Shown: positions 50,909 to 62,532, counted from the stretch's first letter. The stretch: DNA of 64,000 bases from Oegoconia quadripuncta (GCA_949316235.1 OX438744.1:30810778-30874777); one strand, 5' to 3'. Numbers and translations: made by a program. The notes: a model not told the origin generated them from the sequence alone.

Positions 50909-51620
50909 ATCGGGTCCTAAACCGACTTTATGCACTGTGGTTTGTTGAAAATTTCTTTTTCGACTTCGCATTTCACGACCTCGTATTCCTCAAAATTCAA
51001 TTTTAATTCCTGTCTTCACTTGGGTCATTATAATCCATACTTTTTTTAAATGGTTAAATTTGGCATAGGCCGAATATCAATTTTCTACATCAGTGTTTAA
51101 AGAAATAAGGTGTGATAGATGGACAGACCAATACCGCGGCCTTCCTTGAGTGTACCGTTTTGAAAATGTTGAACGAAACCCTAATAATAACAATAGAAAT
51201 TTAAAAACCAAAAAACCCGACAGCATATTTTGCGGGCGCCATATTTATTTATATTTATTTATTTATTTAATAAAAAGTCGTAAAATGGGAAAGATGACGT
51301 CTTGTTTCCGCTTTAAAAAAAATGCCAAACTTTTTTGACCGTCGATTTAGCTATATGTAGGTACTAATTTTTATTATTTACCTACATGTCTTTCCAAAGG
51401 GACTAAAGGTAAGATTTTTGATTTTAATTGTTCTTCTTTAAAATTTAAAATATTTTTATTTCGTAAGTTATAAGATTTTAGAGCACAACTCAAGGCACAT
51501 TTTTTAGCGTCGTTGCCATATTCGTGGTTCAGAGATTTGATAATTGTAGTATCCATTATTTTCTTTGTTCGGTGTCACATATATTGTATATGTATATATA
51601 ATAATTTATCACTATATATG
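50909..51620. other. Unassigned sequence
   Basis: No gene is recognised. The run ACCCGACAGCAT at about 51216 also occurs at 39394, hinting at another dispersed repeat. Confidence 0.4.
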
Positions 51621-51908
51621 TAGGTGGTGGTACAAATGGCATATCTAGCACGAGTATTTTTGTGTGCAAGCACTGTGAACAGCAAGCGTTTATTTTCTGA
51701 AGCAGGCAATATCTAGCCTTGTATTCCTGCATCATAACTTGCCCTTGCTCTTCAAACATGAATTGTTTCTTTTTTATTTGATTCATAAACAAATTTGTTA
51801 TCATTACATCTCTGAAACATCAACCGAGTTATTCGGTCTAGTACGACTATCAAAAAAACACCGAATATGCCGAGTACCGAGTAGTAACCGATTACTCGGC
51901 TCATCTCT
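51621..51908 (+). pseudogene. hAT transposase C-terminus with TIR remnant
   Basis: From 51636 the frame reads MAYLARVFLCASTVNSKRLF, SEAGNI and a stop at 51714. A second frame starting at 51709 gives SSLVFLHHNLPLLFKHELF. Together they match the hAT C-terminal dimerisation domain (YLA-L-A-SV-SER-FS-AG-I, then L-FLHHNL), with the linker deleted and a frameshift. Downstream, CCGATTACTCGGCTCATCTC then TA (about 51880-51908) looks like the right terminal repeat (TAGAGATGAGCCGAG inverted). The catalytic and BED-finger parts are missing. The antisense frames here are shadows. Confidence 0.75.
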
Positions 51909-53376
51909 AATTGCGAGTGTGGAGCGACGTTTTCACGTTGACGTCGCGGATAAATCGCGGCGTGAATTCACACTGTGTGTGACCCGCTTTATAAATTACC
52001 TGCATCGTTAACTTTCAGTGACAAACATGGTGTTAAGGATTTATTTAATTCCAGTAGTAGAACCCTTTTACGCGATATGTTCTATTATTGGGATAATTAT
52101 TATAACGGTACCATAACTCAAACGAAGAAATAAGCATGTCCTATACTAATTATATGTATGTGCAACATCTTTCTCAATTATACTACTATCATTAGTTGCT
52201 CTTTCATTATAATACTCCGCAACAAGCACGTACGTACCTTAAAACCACAGTATATTAAACTGCAGTAACACCACTGAACGCGCTCTCATTCTTCCCTTCC
52301 CAGTTCAACATCTCCTCGGGCCAAGCTTTATAAAGTTGTCCAGTTTTGCTGCCAACTTTAACGTGGATTGCTTTTGTTGGATCCTATTCTCTGGTGACCA
52401 TAGCTTAAAGTTCTGTTGATATACGGTACACGCCTGCCGCATGGGGGCTTACTGTTATCTTTATAAATCTATCACAAGAATTTGGATTTGACATATAAAC
52501 AATATTGCTTGCTCGTTCAAATAACGTCATGGTATGCTTTCGTGCAGGATTTGCAGTGACGTTACATAACCAAACTTCTAACTAAAACAATATAAAGTAA
52601 GCTTACTTTAAATAACGTAAAAATAATACTGCTGTAAGAGGTGAGCTTACCTTCTAAAGAGATCGTAATCGCCATAGCCCAAGCGTTTACACTCCAAACG
52701 ACGCATACAGGTGATCTGCACTTAGACCGGTATATTTGCGCCGCTTGACGCTTTCTGCTGCGCCGGCAGCAGAACACTTTGTATTATTCTATTTTTCATG
52801 TGTAAAATTTGTTATGTGTGTATACATGGATGCAAATAAATGCTTATCTATCTATCTATCTATTCTATGGAACCAATATTATATCAAAGTTTTCTAATTT
52901 TTTGCGAAAGTTTGGACTCCATATACTCCTGACATTCCTCATGGGAGAAAGTTGTAAATTTTTTGTATTCAAAAAGCACAGTTTATCTTATTATTCCCAC
53001 ATAACTGACGACATACTTTATAAATAGAGAACAGGACCTATTGAAATGAGTTGCTTTGCCAATTTTTGGCGGTTGTATTGAGTTGTATTACCGCTTACCA
53101 AATTATTATAATATAGAGTGGTGTGTTAAAACCGAACACGTTCAATGCGGGGTGATTACGCACGACTGTAATGAGAGTGCATCCTCAATTTCTGCAATCG
53201 CTTGCGTGCGAACGACCATTAGCACGAACTAATCTCACTATACCTGCCTATACTTTACAATTGTATGACGTGTGGATTGTTGTCGGCACAGCCTCCTCTC
53301 AATGGGAGAGGGTATGGGCCATAATCCTCCATCCGGGCCCAGTGCGGATTGAAAGAAGAAAGAAAGAAAATGTTAT
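51909..53376. other. Mostly unassigned
   Basis: A TATC run is at 52845-52862. About 53284-53352 (AATGGGAGAGGGTATGGGCC, GGGCCCAGTGCGGATTG) is a SINE-3-like tail in reverse, just before a SINE-2. Otherwise nothing is recognised, including no exon-like frame around 52262-52450 where composition is more even. Confidence 0.45.
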
Positions 53377-53640
53377 GTCGACCGATTGGTGTAGTGGTTA
53401 GTGACCCTGTCAGCGAAACCAACGGTTGCGGGTTCGAATCCCGCGAGGGGTAAATGTTTGTATGATGAATACGAACACTTATTCCCGAGTCATGGATGTT
53501 TATATAAATATTTATGTATGTTCATCCGTTGTCTAGTATCCACAGCACAAGCTTTGCTTAGTTTGGGACTAGATGATTGGTGTAAGTGTCCGAAATATTT
53601 ATTATTATTTATTATATTATTTATTATTTATGCCAATTGG
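53377..53640 (+). mobile_element. SINE-2 (subfamily b), full length
   Basis: Head GTCGACCGATTGGTGTAGTG, CCCTGTCAGCGAAACCAACG, B box GGTTCGAATCCCGCGAGGGG. The body TTCCCGAGTCATGGATGTTT leads to the b-type tail GCTTTGCTTAGTTTGGGACT, AGATGATTGGTGTAAGTGTC and a TTATTATTTA tail. It is the reference copy for subfamily b. Confidence 0.9.
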
Positions 53641-53734
53641 ATTAATAGAAAAAAATCCTAGGTGTTATTGCACCTTTCAAACTTCAAGCATTTATTTCAA
53701 CTTAAGATATCATCATTTGTCGAACGGACAAACA

Positions 53735-53792
53735 GCCACGGCCACGGCCACGGACACGGACACGGACACGGACACGGACACACACACACATA
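53735..53792 (+). repeat. GGCCAC/GGACAC hexamer array running into CA repeat
   Basis: About three GGCCAC units, five GGACAC units, then a CA dinucleotide run. In one frame it would encode alternating His-Gly, in another Thr-Asp, but there is no gene context. Confidence 0.95.
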
Positions 53793-55357
53793 CCCACAGA
53801 CACTACAATCGAAGTCATTAATTTGTACACATGCGACAACTTATTTTATTTCATCATTATTTTTATTTAGTTAATTGTTACGCGTACATAGATTTATAGT
53901 TTTGACATTTTTGGTTGGCTTAAAATCACTTCATTCATTTAGTTTCACTTTTAATACTATGCAATTTAGAATCACTAACATAACGACTCGTATATTACTG
54001 AGGATTGTTTTATTGATACCTATATAATAATAATGTAAAAGTACCAATAAACTTTCCCCACTCAATTATAACGATAACCATTGTCAGTAACATATAAGAA
54101 TCACTAATTTGCATAAGTTTGGTATTAGTTTGCTATAATATAATTTCTGCAATAATGCTATTGATTCTATGTAAATAAGTAAATAAATAAATAGTTTATA
54201 GAATTAATTCTTCCATTATAAGAACGAAAGATACAACACCGTTGCACATAAAACTAGAATAGATACACGATTAACGTCCTGCTAATGATGTTTGTCTGAT
54301 GAAGCGTGAATACCTCGGTGAACTAATGGTATGTAGGGGAAGCATTAATGTCAGATAACAAATACTAATGCTGGCGCGTTTACCATTGTTGCTACGTAGG
54401 CAGTGTTTAAAAAAACGGTCAAGTGCGAGTCGGGTGTGCGACGAGAGTTGAAGTTGAATGAATATAAACAGAAAAACAGATAGACAGATAGATAAAGCGT
54501 TTATTTGCATATTACAGAAACACATACAAAAATATTCGACGCAACAATCATTCTGCTTGGTGTTATTCTTACACAATGTAGCCTAATTTCACAGTAATAA
54601 AAATAAAAACTAAAATTAAGTACAACTGTTACATCTTATAATAGAGTTGTATGTGTATCTGTACCACAAATGGGCCATCGCTCAGTGTGGATCCTCACCT
54701 ATAGGGGTAAGACACTGATTTTCAGCTAGTGCCCTGCGAGAGAAAGCGAGACCACACACGCACGCGTATCTTTTATTTATTTTATTTACTATTATCCTTT
54801 GTAAAATAGCTTCTTTTTTTAAAAAAAACTAAGGGCCGTATTGACGGGGCAGTCTCAGGATTGAGATCGAGTCTCACTCTTAATAATAAATTATATATTT
54901 GATACTGTTCAAATTCAGATTAGACGGAAGAAATAGAATAATCTCAAGTATCATTAAGTTTTTCTCAGTCTTGGGATAGTTTTATTAGTACGAGCCTTCT
55001 TTAATGTCTTGTTACACTTATATACAGCTTATATTTATATTTATGTGTGTGTAGAAAATAAATGATATTAATGGCATTAAAAATAAAAATTGTAATTTCG
55101 TGCATACGTTTTTAATGTAAAAAAAAATATTCAATGTAATGCAAACCTGATAATGTTTTTTTAATTCACAATTTATTATATTATTTTATGCACCAAAACA
55201 TTACATATAAAGTAAACAATAGGTCACGTACAAAGGTGGACTTATCTCTTTAAGAGATCTCTTCCATGCAACGTGTGCCTTGAAATAGGAAATGGAGTAG
55301 CTTTGGGATTTAGCAGCTTTCATGTTCATGATTTTACAACTAGTGAAAATAAAAATA
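53793..55357. other. Mostly unassigned, with LINE tails
   Basis: 54480-54655 is family N in reverse (AGCGTTTATTTGCATATTAC, GCAACAATCATTCTGCTTGG). About 54413-54447 (ACGGTCAAGTGCGAGTCGGG) resembles a known type of insect dispersed repeat. 55185-55290 is a LINE-O tail (ACTTATCTCTTTAAGAGATC). The rest is unrecognised. Confidence 0.5.
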
Positions 55358-55835
55358 TATACCAGGTGAAGATTTTTTACCGTAAAGAAAAAAAATTGTA
55401 CATATTAGGGTAAGTGAAATAGAAGTTATTAGCATAGGTAGATAAATTTTTTTTTTCAATAACACCATTTATTTAGGTTAATTTTTATACTGAAATAAAT
55501 TTTATCTTATCTTTTATCTTATCTTATCTTATCTTATTTAGTTTTTTTCAAAAATAACATTATTCCTAAGGTTCCTATCTTGTGGTTATATATATTTTCT
55601 CCAAGCTTGTTAATTTAAATCATTTAATGATGCAATTATGTGCAATAGGGTTAATACGTGACCGTCAAATGCCACAACGTTTTATTATGTTTTATGGTTT
55701 TGAATAAAAAAAAATTGAACTACCTATGCCAATACCTTCTATTTCACTTACTACCTATGCCAATTAACTTTTATTTCACATAGGTAAGTGAAATAGAAGT
55801 TTAGTTACCGTAAGTAAAAAAACTCACCCTGTATA
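55358..55835. mobile_element. MITE-M, second copy
   Basis: Ends TATACCAGGTGAAGATTTTT and the complement of TATACAGGGTGAGTTTTTTT. It shares AGGGTAAGTGAAATAGAAGT, AGCATAGGTAG and ACTACCTATGCCAATACCTT with 48551-49089. An internal pentamer run of ATCTT units is at 55503-55538. The AAGTGAAATAGAAG/CTTCTATTTCACTT motif occurs several times in both senses near the right end. Confidence 0.75.
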
Positions 55836-56902
55836 CTATACTACCCAGTAAGTAGGTAGGTGAGTACCCCAATGGGCATCAATACTTAACAGTTGAATTG
55901 GAAAATCCGACGATCATCGATTGGAGACAATACCCTACCCTCGAATTACGTTATCGAAGGATGATATAGCTGAATTTGCCCCATATGACCATATGCCGTT
56001 CGTTTAGATAAATACAATGTGTTTGGTTTTGAACCAGTAAAAATTTAAGGGTTCATGGAATCAAAATTAACAACTTTTACTTTCGAACTGACGCAGAAGT
56101 CATTTGTATCATTATAAACTGACTAGCTTTATCTATTACCGATTTTACTTAATCATTATGCCCGCTCCACACTCTCGGCTGCGCGTTTAAAAGTTCGCTG
56201 TAACTAGGAAAGGTCGCGAATCCAAAATAAACGAAATTTTATAGGTTTATAGAGTAGGTAATTTTGATCAAACCTACTAAATATAATATAAAACCAAGAA
56301 GAAGAAGAAGAGTTTACAGACTTCTACTTGCTACGATCCTAACAGACCTCTTTTGCCACTCTCCTAATGTTGTTCAAACATACTCATCGGTTTAGGTTAC
56401 AAGTTAGTTACAAGAACAATCTAGTGCATGCTCGCAGCGAGAGTGTATAGAGCGTTTAATAAATAGGTAAGCTTTACACTAACATTGCATACATAATGTG
56501 CCTTCTGTAGGAATGTTTATAGTAAATAATGACAATAAATGGTAAACACTCTTTAATTTCCCATTAGCCATTGTTGCGTTAAGTCGTCCGACAAAAATAC
56601 CAAGCCGTAAACAGTACGGAAAAACGGGCACGTACCACTACTACGTGTTCCTAAATTTTTTTACAGTTAAACGTGACACAGGCCACGAGAACAGGAGCGT
56701 CGAGAACTTAATTATGTCGCAGAAGTATTGTCAAAATCTTTACATTAGAACTAGGTATACATGAGAAAGTAAGTGTTTATAGGTATTATCCAGTAAACCA
56801 GCCAACTGTGTTAAAAGCTTAATATGTTCGATACGGTTTACCTAATCGATTTCTATAAAACATGGTTCAGAACGTAACCTCGACTTTAATCTTAAATAAT
56901 TA
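55836..56902. other. Mostly unassigned, with a LINE-F scrap
   Basis: 56306-56405 (CTTCTACTTGCTACGATCCT, CTCATCGGTTTAGGTTAC) is a minus-strand LINE-F 3' fragment. The remainder matches nothing else in the window and has no credible coding frame. Confidence 0.45.
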
Positions 56903-57313
56903 GGTCCTTATCTATGAAATTGGCGTTTTGTATGAAGAATTTCATTAAGACTGTTTTCTCCATACAAACATTTTTGATTTTTTTTTGGGAACGGCAAATC
57001 CAAATTTAGCTAAAATTTGTGTGTATTATCGGATAAAGTTAAGTATAGACAGCGTTAATTTTTAAAAGTAACCGCTTTATAAAAGTTTCAACGAATCTAA
57101 GAAATGATTATGGGAAGCACATGAAAAGAGCTCTGTTCAATTTTTTTATATTATTTGAATTAGCCCAGAAATTAAAAAAATATTTCATGTGAAACCTTGA
57201 AATAATATTCCATTTTCCAAATAAAAAACAAATTTGGATATAGCTTTGAAAATCGCAGGAATTGGTACATATGATTAACGAAGAAAAAAAACTCCAATTT
57301 CATAGGTAAAGAC
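56903..57313 (+). mobile_element. MITE-L, both ends present
   Basis: TAGGTCCTTATCTATGAAAT at the left, CCAATTTCATAGGTAAAGAC then TA at the right. The interior has GGGAACGGCAAATCCAAATT and TTATGGGAAGCACATGAAAA as in 20271 and, inverted, 23434. An extra CATAGGTAAATAT follows at about 57324. Confidence 0.8.
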
Positions 57314-57349
57314 TATAAATAATTTCATAGGTAAATATATATAAAAAAA

Positions 57350-58075
57350 TTGTGATTGATTGTTTAAACAATTGTGTGATTAGAGAAAGCTGTGGCGTGC
57401 AAGATGACGTAGTGAGTGATATAAGAAGAGGTATGTAAGGTGGTTTAGGCATATAGAACGAATGAGTGAAAGGAGATTAACGAAAGCAATATATAACGAA
57501 AGGGTGGATGGGTCGGTAAAGGTCGACCAAGAAGGACGTACGTCAATCAAGTTACCGATGTACTCATATAAGGTCAGCCACTAACCGACGAGACGATACA
57601 TTTTTTTTTTTTTTATGCACGACGGGTTCGTACTTGACCTCAATCACACCTGATGTTAAGTGAAGATGAGGTCGAAGGTGGAAGCGTACTAACCCGGAAA
57701 CCCCAACACATTTGGGGGACCGGCTATCTTATCTCTGACAACCGGAACACAACAATGCTATTAACATTGCTGCTTGGCGGCAGATTTAGATAAGATGGTG
57801 GTAGCTAGCCAAGCGGACATTTTAATATGCCCTACCACCAACCAAACCGAGTACTTAAACATGTACCCCGCTGGGGATCGAACCCGCGACCTCCGAATCG
57901 TAAACTCAGTGTTGTTTACATTGAGCCACGGAGGCGGTCATTTGATGAGAGTGGAAGAATTTGCTTCTTATTATAATATGTGAGGATCGTTGCAAGTGGA
58001 AATCAATAGTCTCTGCCTACCCCAACGGGAAACTGGCATAATCATAATGTAGGTATGTATGTATAAAAAACATTT
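57350..58075 (+). pseudogene. LINE-F 3' end split by SINE-1
   Basis: Coding remnants: GACGTAGTGAGTGATATAAG (DVVSDI), GGTTTAGGCATATAGAACGA, GAAAGGAGATTAACGAAAGC and GGTCGACCAAGAAGGACGTA (RPRRTY codons), with stops in every frame. LINE sequence breaks at CGACGAGACGATA (57597), where the SINE-1 lies, and resumes at TGATGAGAGTGGAAGAATTT, GAGGATCGTTGCAAGTGGAA and CCCCAACGGGAAACTGGCAT, ending GTATGTATGTAT. Confidence 0.8.
57600..57937 (-). mobile_element. SINE-1 inserted in LINE-F, near full length
   Basis: Poly-T of 14 bases, then ATGCACGACGGGTTCGTACT through a complete body to GTTTACATTGAGCCACGGAG GCGG. Well preserved, so it is younger than the LINE it broke. Confidence 0.95.
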
Positions 58076-59536
58076 AAAAAACTATACTATATATATTATC
58101 GAAAAAATAAACTGTGTAAAAGCACGGAATGCAGTCAAACATAACACCCGTCGTTTTTCGTCGGGGTTAAAAGGGAGTCAAACGTGACTTCGTCTACAAT
58201 AGTAACTCATCAATATCAAAAATACGCGGGATTTAAAAATACTTGGCGTAAAGCCGGCCATTCATTCGTTCCAAACTCTATACAATGTATCAATTCGAAT
58301 CGAAATGAACGAAATGCAACCGTTTGTTTACTACTTTCGTCCGCATATTAAGGATTCGGTTTAACTTCGTTTTTTAGAGACTCTACATACAATTGTGTGG
58401 TTTGTTGCTGGTTTTGTTTGGAATAGCAATGAATTTTATCGTGTTTTGATTTTGTTTATAAAAATTTTGGTTTAAACTGTAGATTATTTGTCACCATAGA
58501 CCAAGCCCCAGTGTTAATATTTACATAATGATGAGACAAAAATCGCTACCGAATTATTTTATCAAAAACAGCTAATTGAACCCAAAAATTTAACTATTTA
58601 GAAACCAAACTGAATATTTTCAAACAATCAATCAAATACGCTTTATTGTTTTAATAAGGAAGGTATTTTGTATTGTCATGTTGGCTTTTGTACCATAAAA
58701 TGTGTCCTATTACACTCTGAAGATAAAGCTACGAATCGAACGACACCTTTCAATTCAGAATCGGTCAATGCGTTTAGGTTACAGGAGGTAACATAGAAAT
58801 CCTATATACACCCGAGAAACATTACCCTCATTTATGGGACTATATGGTAAAAACTGATACTAAAACAATCACTTTAAAAAGTTGAAAAAATGATTTTTTT
58901 TTTAAATTTAATGAATTTATTGCATGTAAGTTTGGGTGACAAATTTGCAGATTTTTTGCATTCAGTAAAATGGTATCGCCAAACCAGGTAGGGTTAAAAA
59001 AAAAGGTGCACATGCATTATAGTGATTAAAAATAAGGTTGTCAATAAAACATAAGATTTAAAACACATTTTTGTCAATAAAACCGAAGATTCGGTCAAAA
59101 TCTGATGTCAAAATACAAGCAAATTAAAATATTATAACATTCAAATTCAATTAATAAGATATTTATGTCAATCAAACAAATAACTATCAAACAGTCTACA
59201 AGTCACCTATTTATAGTCAAGAAATTCAGCCTCGCTATAAAAACACAATATTTAGTCAATCTATTTAGATGATTCGAAACTGTTATACCAGCATTTACTA
59301 AGCAACAAATTGTTTATTTTTTCTACATATAATAAACCACCAACAACAACCAAGAATAACACCAAACAGAATGATTGTTGCGGTCGAATATTTTTGTATG
59401 TGTTTCTGTAATATGCAAATAAAGGCTTTTATCTACATACCTAGGCAAATCATCACACAGGAAAAGACTTACTCTAAAAAAATATAAAAAATGCAACACC
59501 ACTCGCCTAATTGCCGCCAAAAAGCCTTATGTATTA
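58076..59536. other. Mostly unassigned AT-rich block
   Basis: 58138-58170 carries ACACCCGTCGTTTTTCGTCG (also 17306). 58627-58660 (CAATCAATCAAATACGCTTT) and 59350-59440 (AGAATGATTGTTGCGGTCGA, AATATGCAAATAAAGGC) are LINE tails, the latter family N. No gene is recognised. Confidence 0.45.
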
Positions 59537-59965
59537 TTATTTCCTTTGTTGCGATGTTTGTGTTATAAAAAAAAATAGAAGTTCAACGCCCCCAATGGAA
59601 ATAGAGTCCGGGCGTCCGTTAAAATTTTCGCTCAGTTCATTAGTGATCCGGTTATCGCATTTGTACAGCTTGATTTGAAATTCACTTGTACAAGCATTTT
59701 CTCGGGAGTGAAACAAAAAAGGTAGTAATCCTTTGTTGCAGCTGCATTTCGCTTTAAAAACGTAGTTATCACTGAAAAGAATAAAGATATATGTTCTTTC
59801 ATTTCTGCATAAAGATATTTTATTTTGTAACCTATTTTCCGGGTCAGGTAGGGGTATAAATAATAAAATTATATCTGTTAACCAGTCTCTGTTTATTGGT
59901 AAAATACATTGACAAACATAATTCGCCTCAACGTAGCATTGAAAATACCACGTTACAATTTCCAT
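59537..59965 (-). CDS. Unrecognised 142-codon open frame, probably fortuitous
   Basis: It starts MEIVTWYFQCYVEANYVCQC and ends TQTSQQRK before a stop. It has several cysteines (including the spaced pair in KAKCSCNKG), a hydrophobic stretch near IILLFIPLP, and no domain I can name. It is one of the longest frames in an AT-rich region, where stops should be frequent, and overlaps no identified repeat. There is no upstream promoter signal I can defend, and the start could equally lie outside a real exon. It may be an exon, an old transposon remnant or chance. Confidence 0.12.
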   Translation of the reverse strand: MEIVTWYFQCYVEANYVCQCILPINRDWLTDIILLFIPLPDPENRLQNKISLCRNERTYIFILFSDNYVFKAKCSCNKGLLPFLFHSRENACTSEFQIKLYKCDNRITNELSENFNGRPDSISIGGVELLFFFITQTSQQRK

Positions 59966-60001
59966 TTATAAAAATAATTGTTTCTGTATGGACATTACAT
60001 T

Positions 60002-60135
60002 ATATAATAAACTGCCAGTAAACATGACGTAGTTGAATTATAACGAATTTAGAACAGTCCTTTTTGAATATTTGGGTGAGCATGGATTTTACTCTGTACA
60101 AGAATTTTTAAATAAAGAAATCTGTTTGATATCTC
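60002..60135 (+). pseudogene. LINE-T-like C-terminus with nonsense codon
   Basis: YNKLPVNMT, a stop, then LNYNEFRTVLFEYLGEHGFY and SVQEFLNKE. The YNKLP, FR/FK and basic-aromatic Y-S-x-x-E-F tail match the end of non-LTR retrotransposon proteins as in LINE-T. The in-frame TAG lies at about 60031. Only the last 45 residues are visible. The AT-rich 3' part beyond 60140 may be its UTR. Confidence 0.6.
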
Positions 60136-62532
60136 GAATATAATCTGTAATTTTATGTGATGTGATGATTAATACTGTATTCTTATTCTATGTTTGTATT
60201 TTGTCATCTACTAATTAAAGTATTTTGGTCTGTTTAATTTATACAATTAAAATTATTATTAACTTAACTATTATTTGTGGTTGATTTATGTTTAATATTT
60301 GTACAGCATTGCATGATGACACAACGGACTTGATTTATTCTAAAAATCTATCTTATTTTTTGAAAAAACAAATATTCATTTCACTTCTCTTATGGCAGTA
60401 CTAATGTTTGGGACATCTTTGACCACTCATTTGGGAAAATGGTCACGACGTTTTGTATGCATTAATATAGTAAATTCGCGTCAAAGTTCATACGAAGAAG
60501 TAATTTAAATATGTACTTTTAAATTATCTACGGAATTTAAAGCGAAACGTTTATCTCAATAGTATAGTATCAAAATGGCCGACCTATTAACGCCATTTTG
60601 AGGTATGCTGGTACATTACCAAGTGACCGTCAGTTAAAGAACGCGTAAAGAGGGTGTTCTAAATTATTATCCATTATCTACAGCTGTAAAAAATATCGCA
60701 AATTACTGCCATGTAAGTTGCGCAGTATTGAAGATTTAAGGTGCAGTTGTATGATTAACTACTTTGTGATACACACTATATAAAGTTTATTCGAATGGTA
60801 ATATTTCTGACTATATGTATGTATGTAACGCATGTCCGTTCTTTTGGCGCATTCTATAACCTTAACGTCTTGACGGATTTTAATAAATGAGGTGTCGTTG
60901 TATTCGTCATAATTGGCGAAGTATTTTAGGATATATATATTTTTAAGAGAAATGAATATGGCCGCCGTCAGCCACCATTTTTGTCGCATACGATTTTTAT
61001 TGTTAATACATGCACTGGGTTTTTTATTATTATTATTTTTATTTAAATCTCTTAACTATTATTGAAACTGCGTCATTATTATACATTAATAACTTAAAAA
61101 GTAAACTGGATAAGAAAAGAATGAAATAAATCAGAATAGAATAGAGTGCTATACCTACACTAAGAATAGAATAGAATAAGTTTATTCATGGAAAATGATC
61201 ACAATACACATTATGTAACAGGTTATAGTAATAACGTTGAGAAACAACACATGAATTTATCAGTTGCGTGCCCTGTGTGTGATATGTCGGAAATACATTA
61301 ACTATTATCCTACTTATAGGTGTAAAGCTTCATTACAATCGGTTTATACATTTCGAATATGGAATGCTGTTCAGAATTCATAAGGAATTCTTACCTTTCA
61401 TAGGTATTTTCAGTGGCGTGCACAGCGTTTTTTGTCACAGGATAGCAGAATAATTTGCTATTTTGATAGCAATCCTCGCCACTGTTTAGAACATTTCTAT
61501 TCACATAATTATGAATCAGCTCTCTTGACAACGCATTTCGAGGGAAGCTTACAATTTGCGAGGGTAGGAGGGCACACCACTGGGTATTTTCGTGTTTGCT
61601 TCGAGTACCAGCAGGAGTAAGGAGGTACAATGGTAGCACTGTTTGACAATTAACTTGGGCTATTCGGACTTAACGCTTCCACTAACGGGTCGGTTTCGGT
61701 TTGTCTTGAATTAGTTATTTCGGCGTAACAATATAATAGGTATACATCTATATAACACTGTACACCACTAAAAAGTGCAGTGACGTGAAGAGAGAAGACT
61801 GGAGCCCCACTGCGAGAAATATAACCATCCAACCAAGGTCTTCATAATCATATTTAGCCGTGGTATGATGATTCCGTAGTTCCCTAGCTCCGTGTATCGT
61901 GGATGTAACAAATACTGTGAGGCTTAAAATAGGGCTTAAAACCATTGGTTATTTTTGTACTAAGGACTGGAGCAGCGTTTGACCACAATCTCACCTGGTG
62001 GGAAATGACGATGTAGTCGAAGACACGCGATTCGAGTAAATGCCTATTCGCCCTTGACAATCCCGAGATTACAAATTAGTACAGAAATGTGGCAATAAAG
62101 GATTTATTTATTGTAAGAGTGGAGTTGATGAGTTGAGGAGATGGAGTGCCATACCTTAGCAGTCCACATTATGAAGAAGCTAACCACTTATTGCGAATAT
62201 TTGGTATGTCAATAACGAAGTGGTAAACCCCTTCCCCCGCCACACCTAGTAGTCGAAGATGGTGGAATAATTTATTTAATAAATTTCCAAAGCAAAATTA
62301 ACGAAAAAAAAACTACTAATCTGCCCGTACTGTCTTCGCCTTAACTAGTAAAACCCTTAACACACCACATGCCTTCGTCGCGTGTGCTTAAACGAACGCC
62401 CGTTCGATCCATGTCCGCAAATTGCAGTTGCTCCGAGTGTGTCCACGGGATTAGTTATTGGCGGACTGATTGTACATTTTTTGTTATTGTTCTTTGTTTC
62501 ATCAAGTGCAAGTTTCATCATGTGTAGGTATG
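60136..62532. other. Mostly unassigned, with LINE-tail scraps
   Basis: 61120-61185 has AATAGAATAGAATAAGTTTA, a reversed LINE tail. 61965-62090 is LINE-B (CGTTTGACCACAATCTCACC, TGCCTATTCGCCCTTGACAA). No other repeat or gene is recognised; frames of 60-82 codons near 61.4-61.9 kb overlap on both strands and lack domains. Confidence 0.45.

Noticed and set aside
53377..53455. Possible tRNA gene (A box and GGTTCGAATCC B box)
   Set aside because: The region continues into the SINE-2 body and tail seen in about a dozen copies, and the head does not fold into a full cloverleaf by eye, so it is a SINE head.
53573..53874. Frames encoding runs of Thr-Asp or His-Gly, as in low-complexity proteins
   Set aside because: They are translations of the hexamer microsatellite at 53735-53792 next to SINE-2 and have no gene context.
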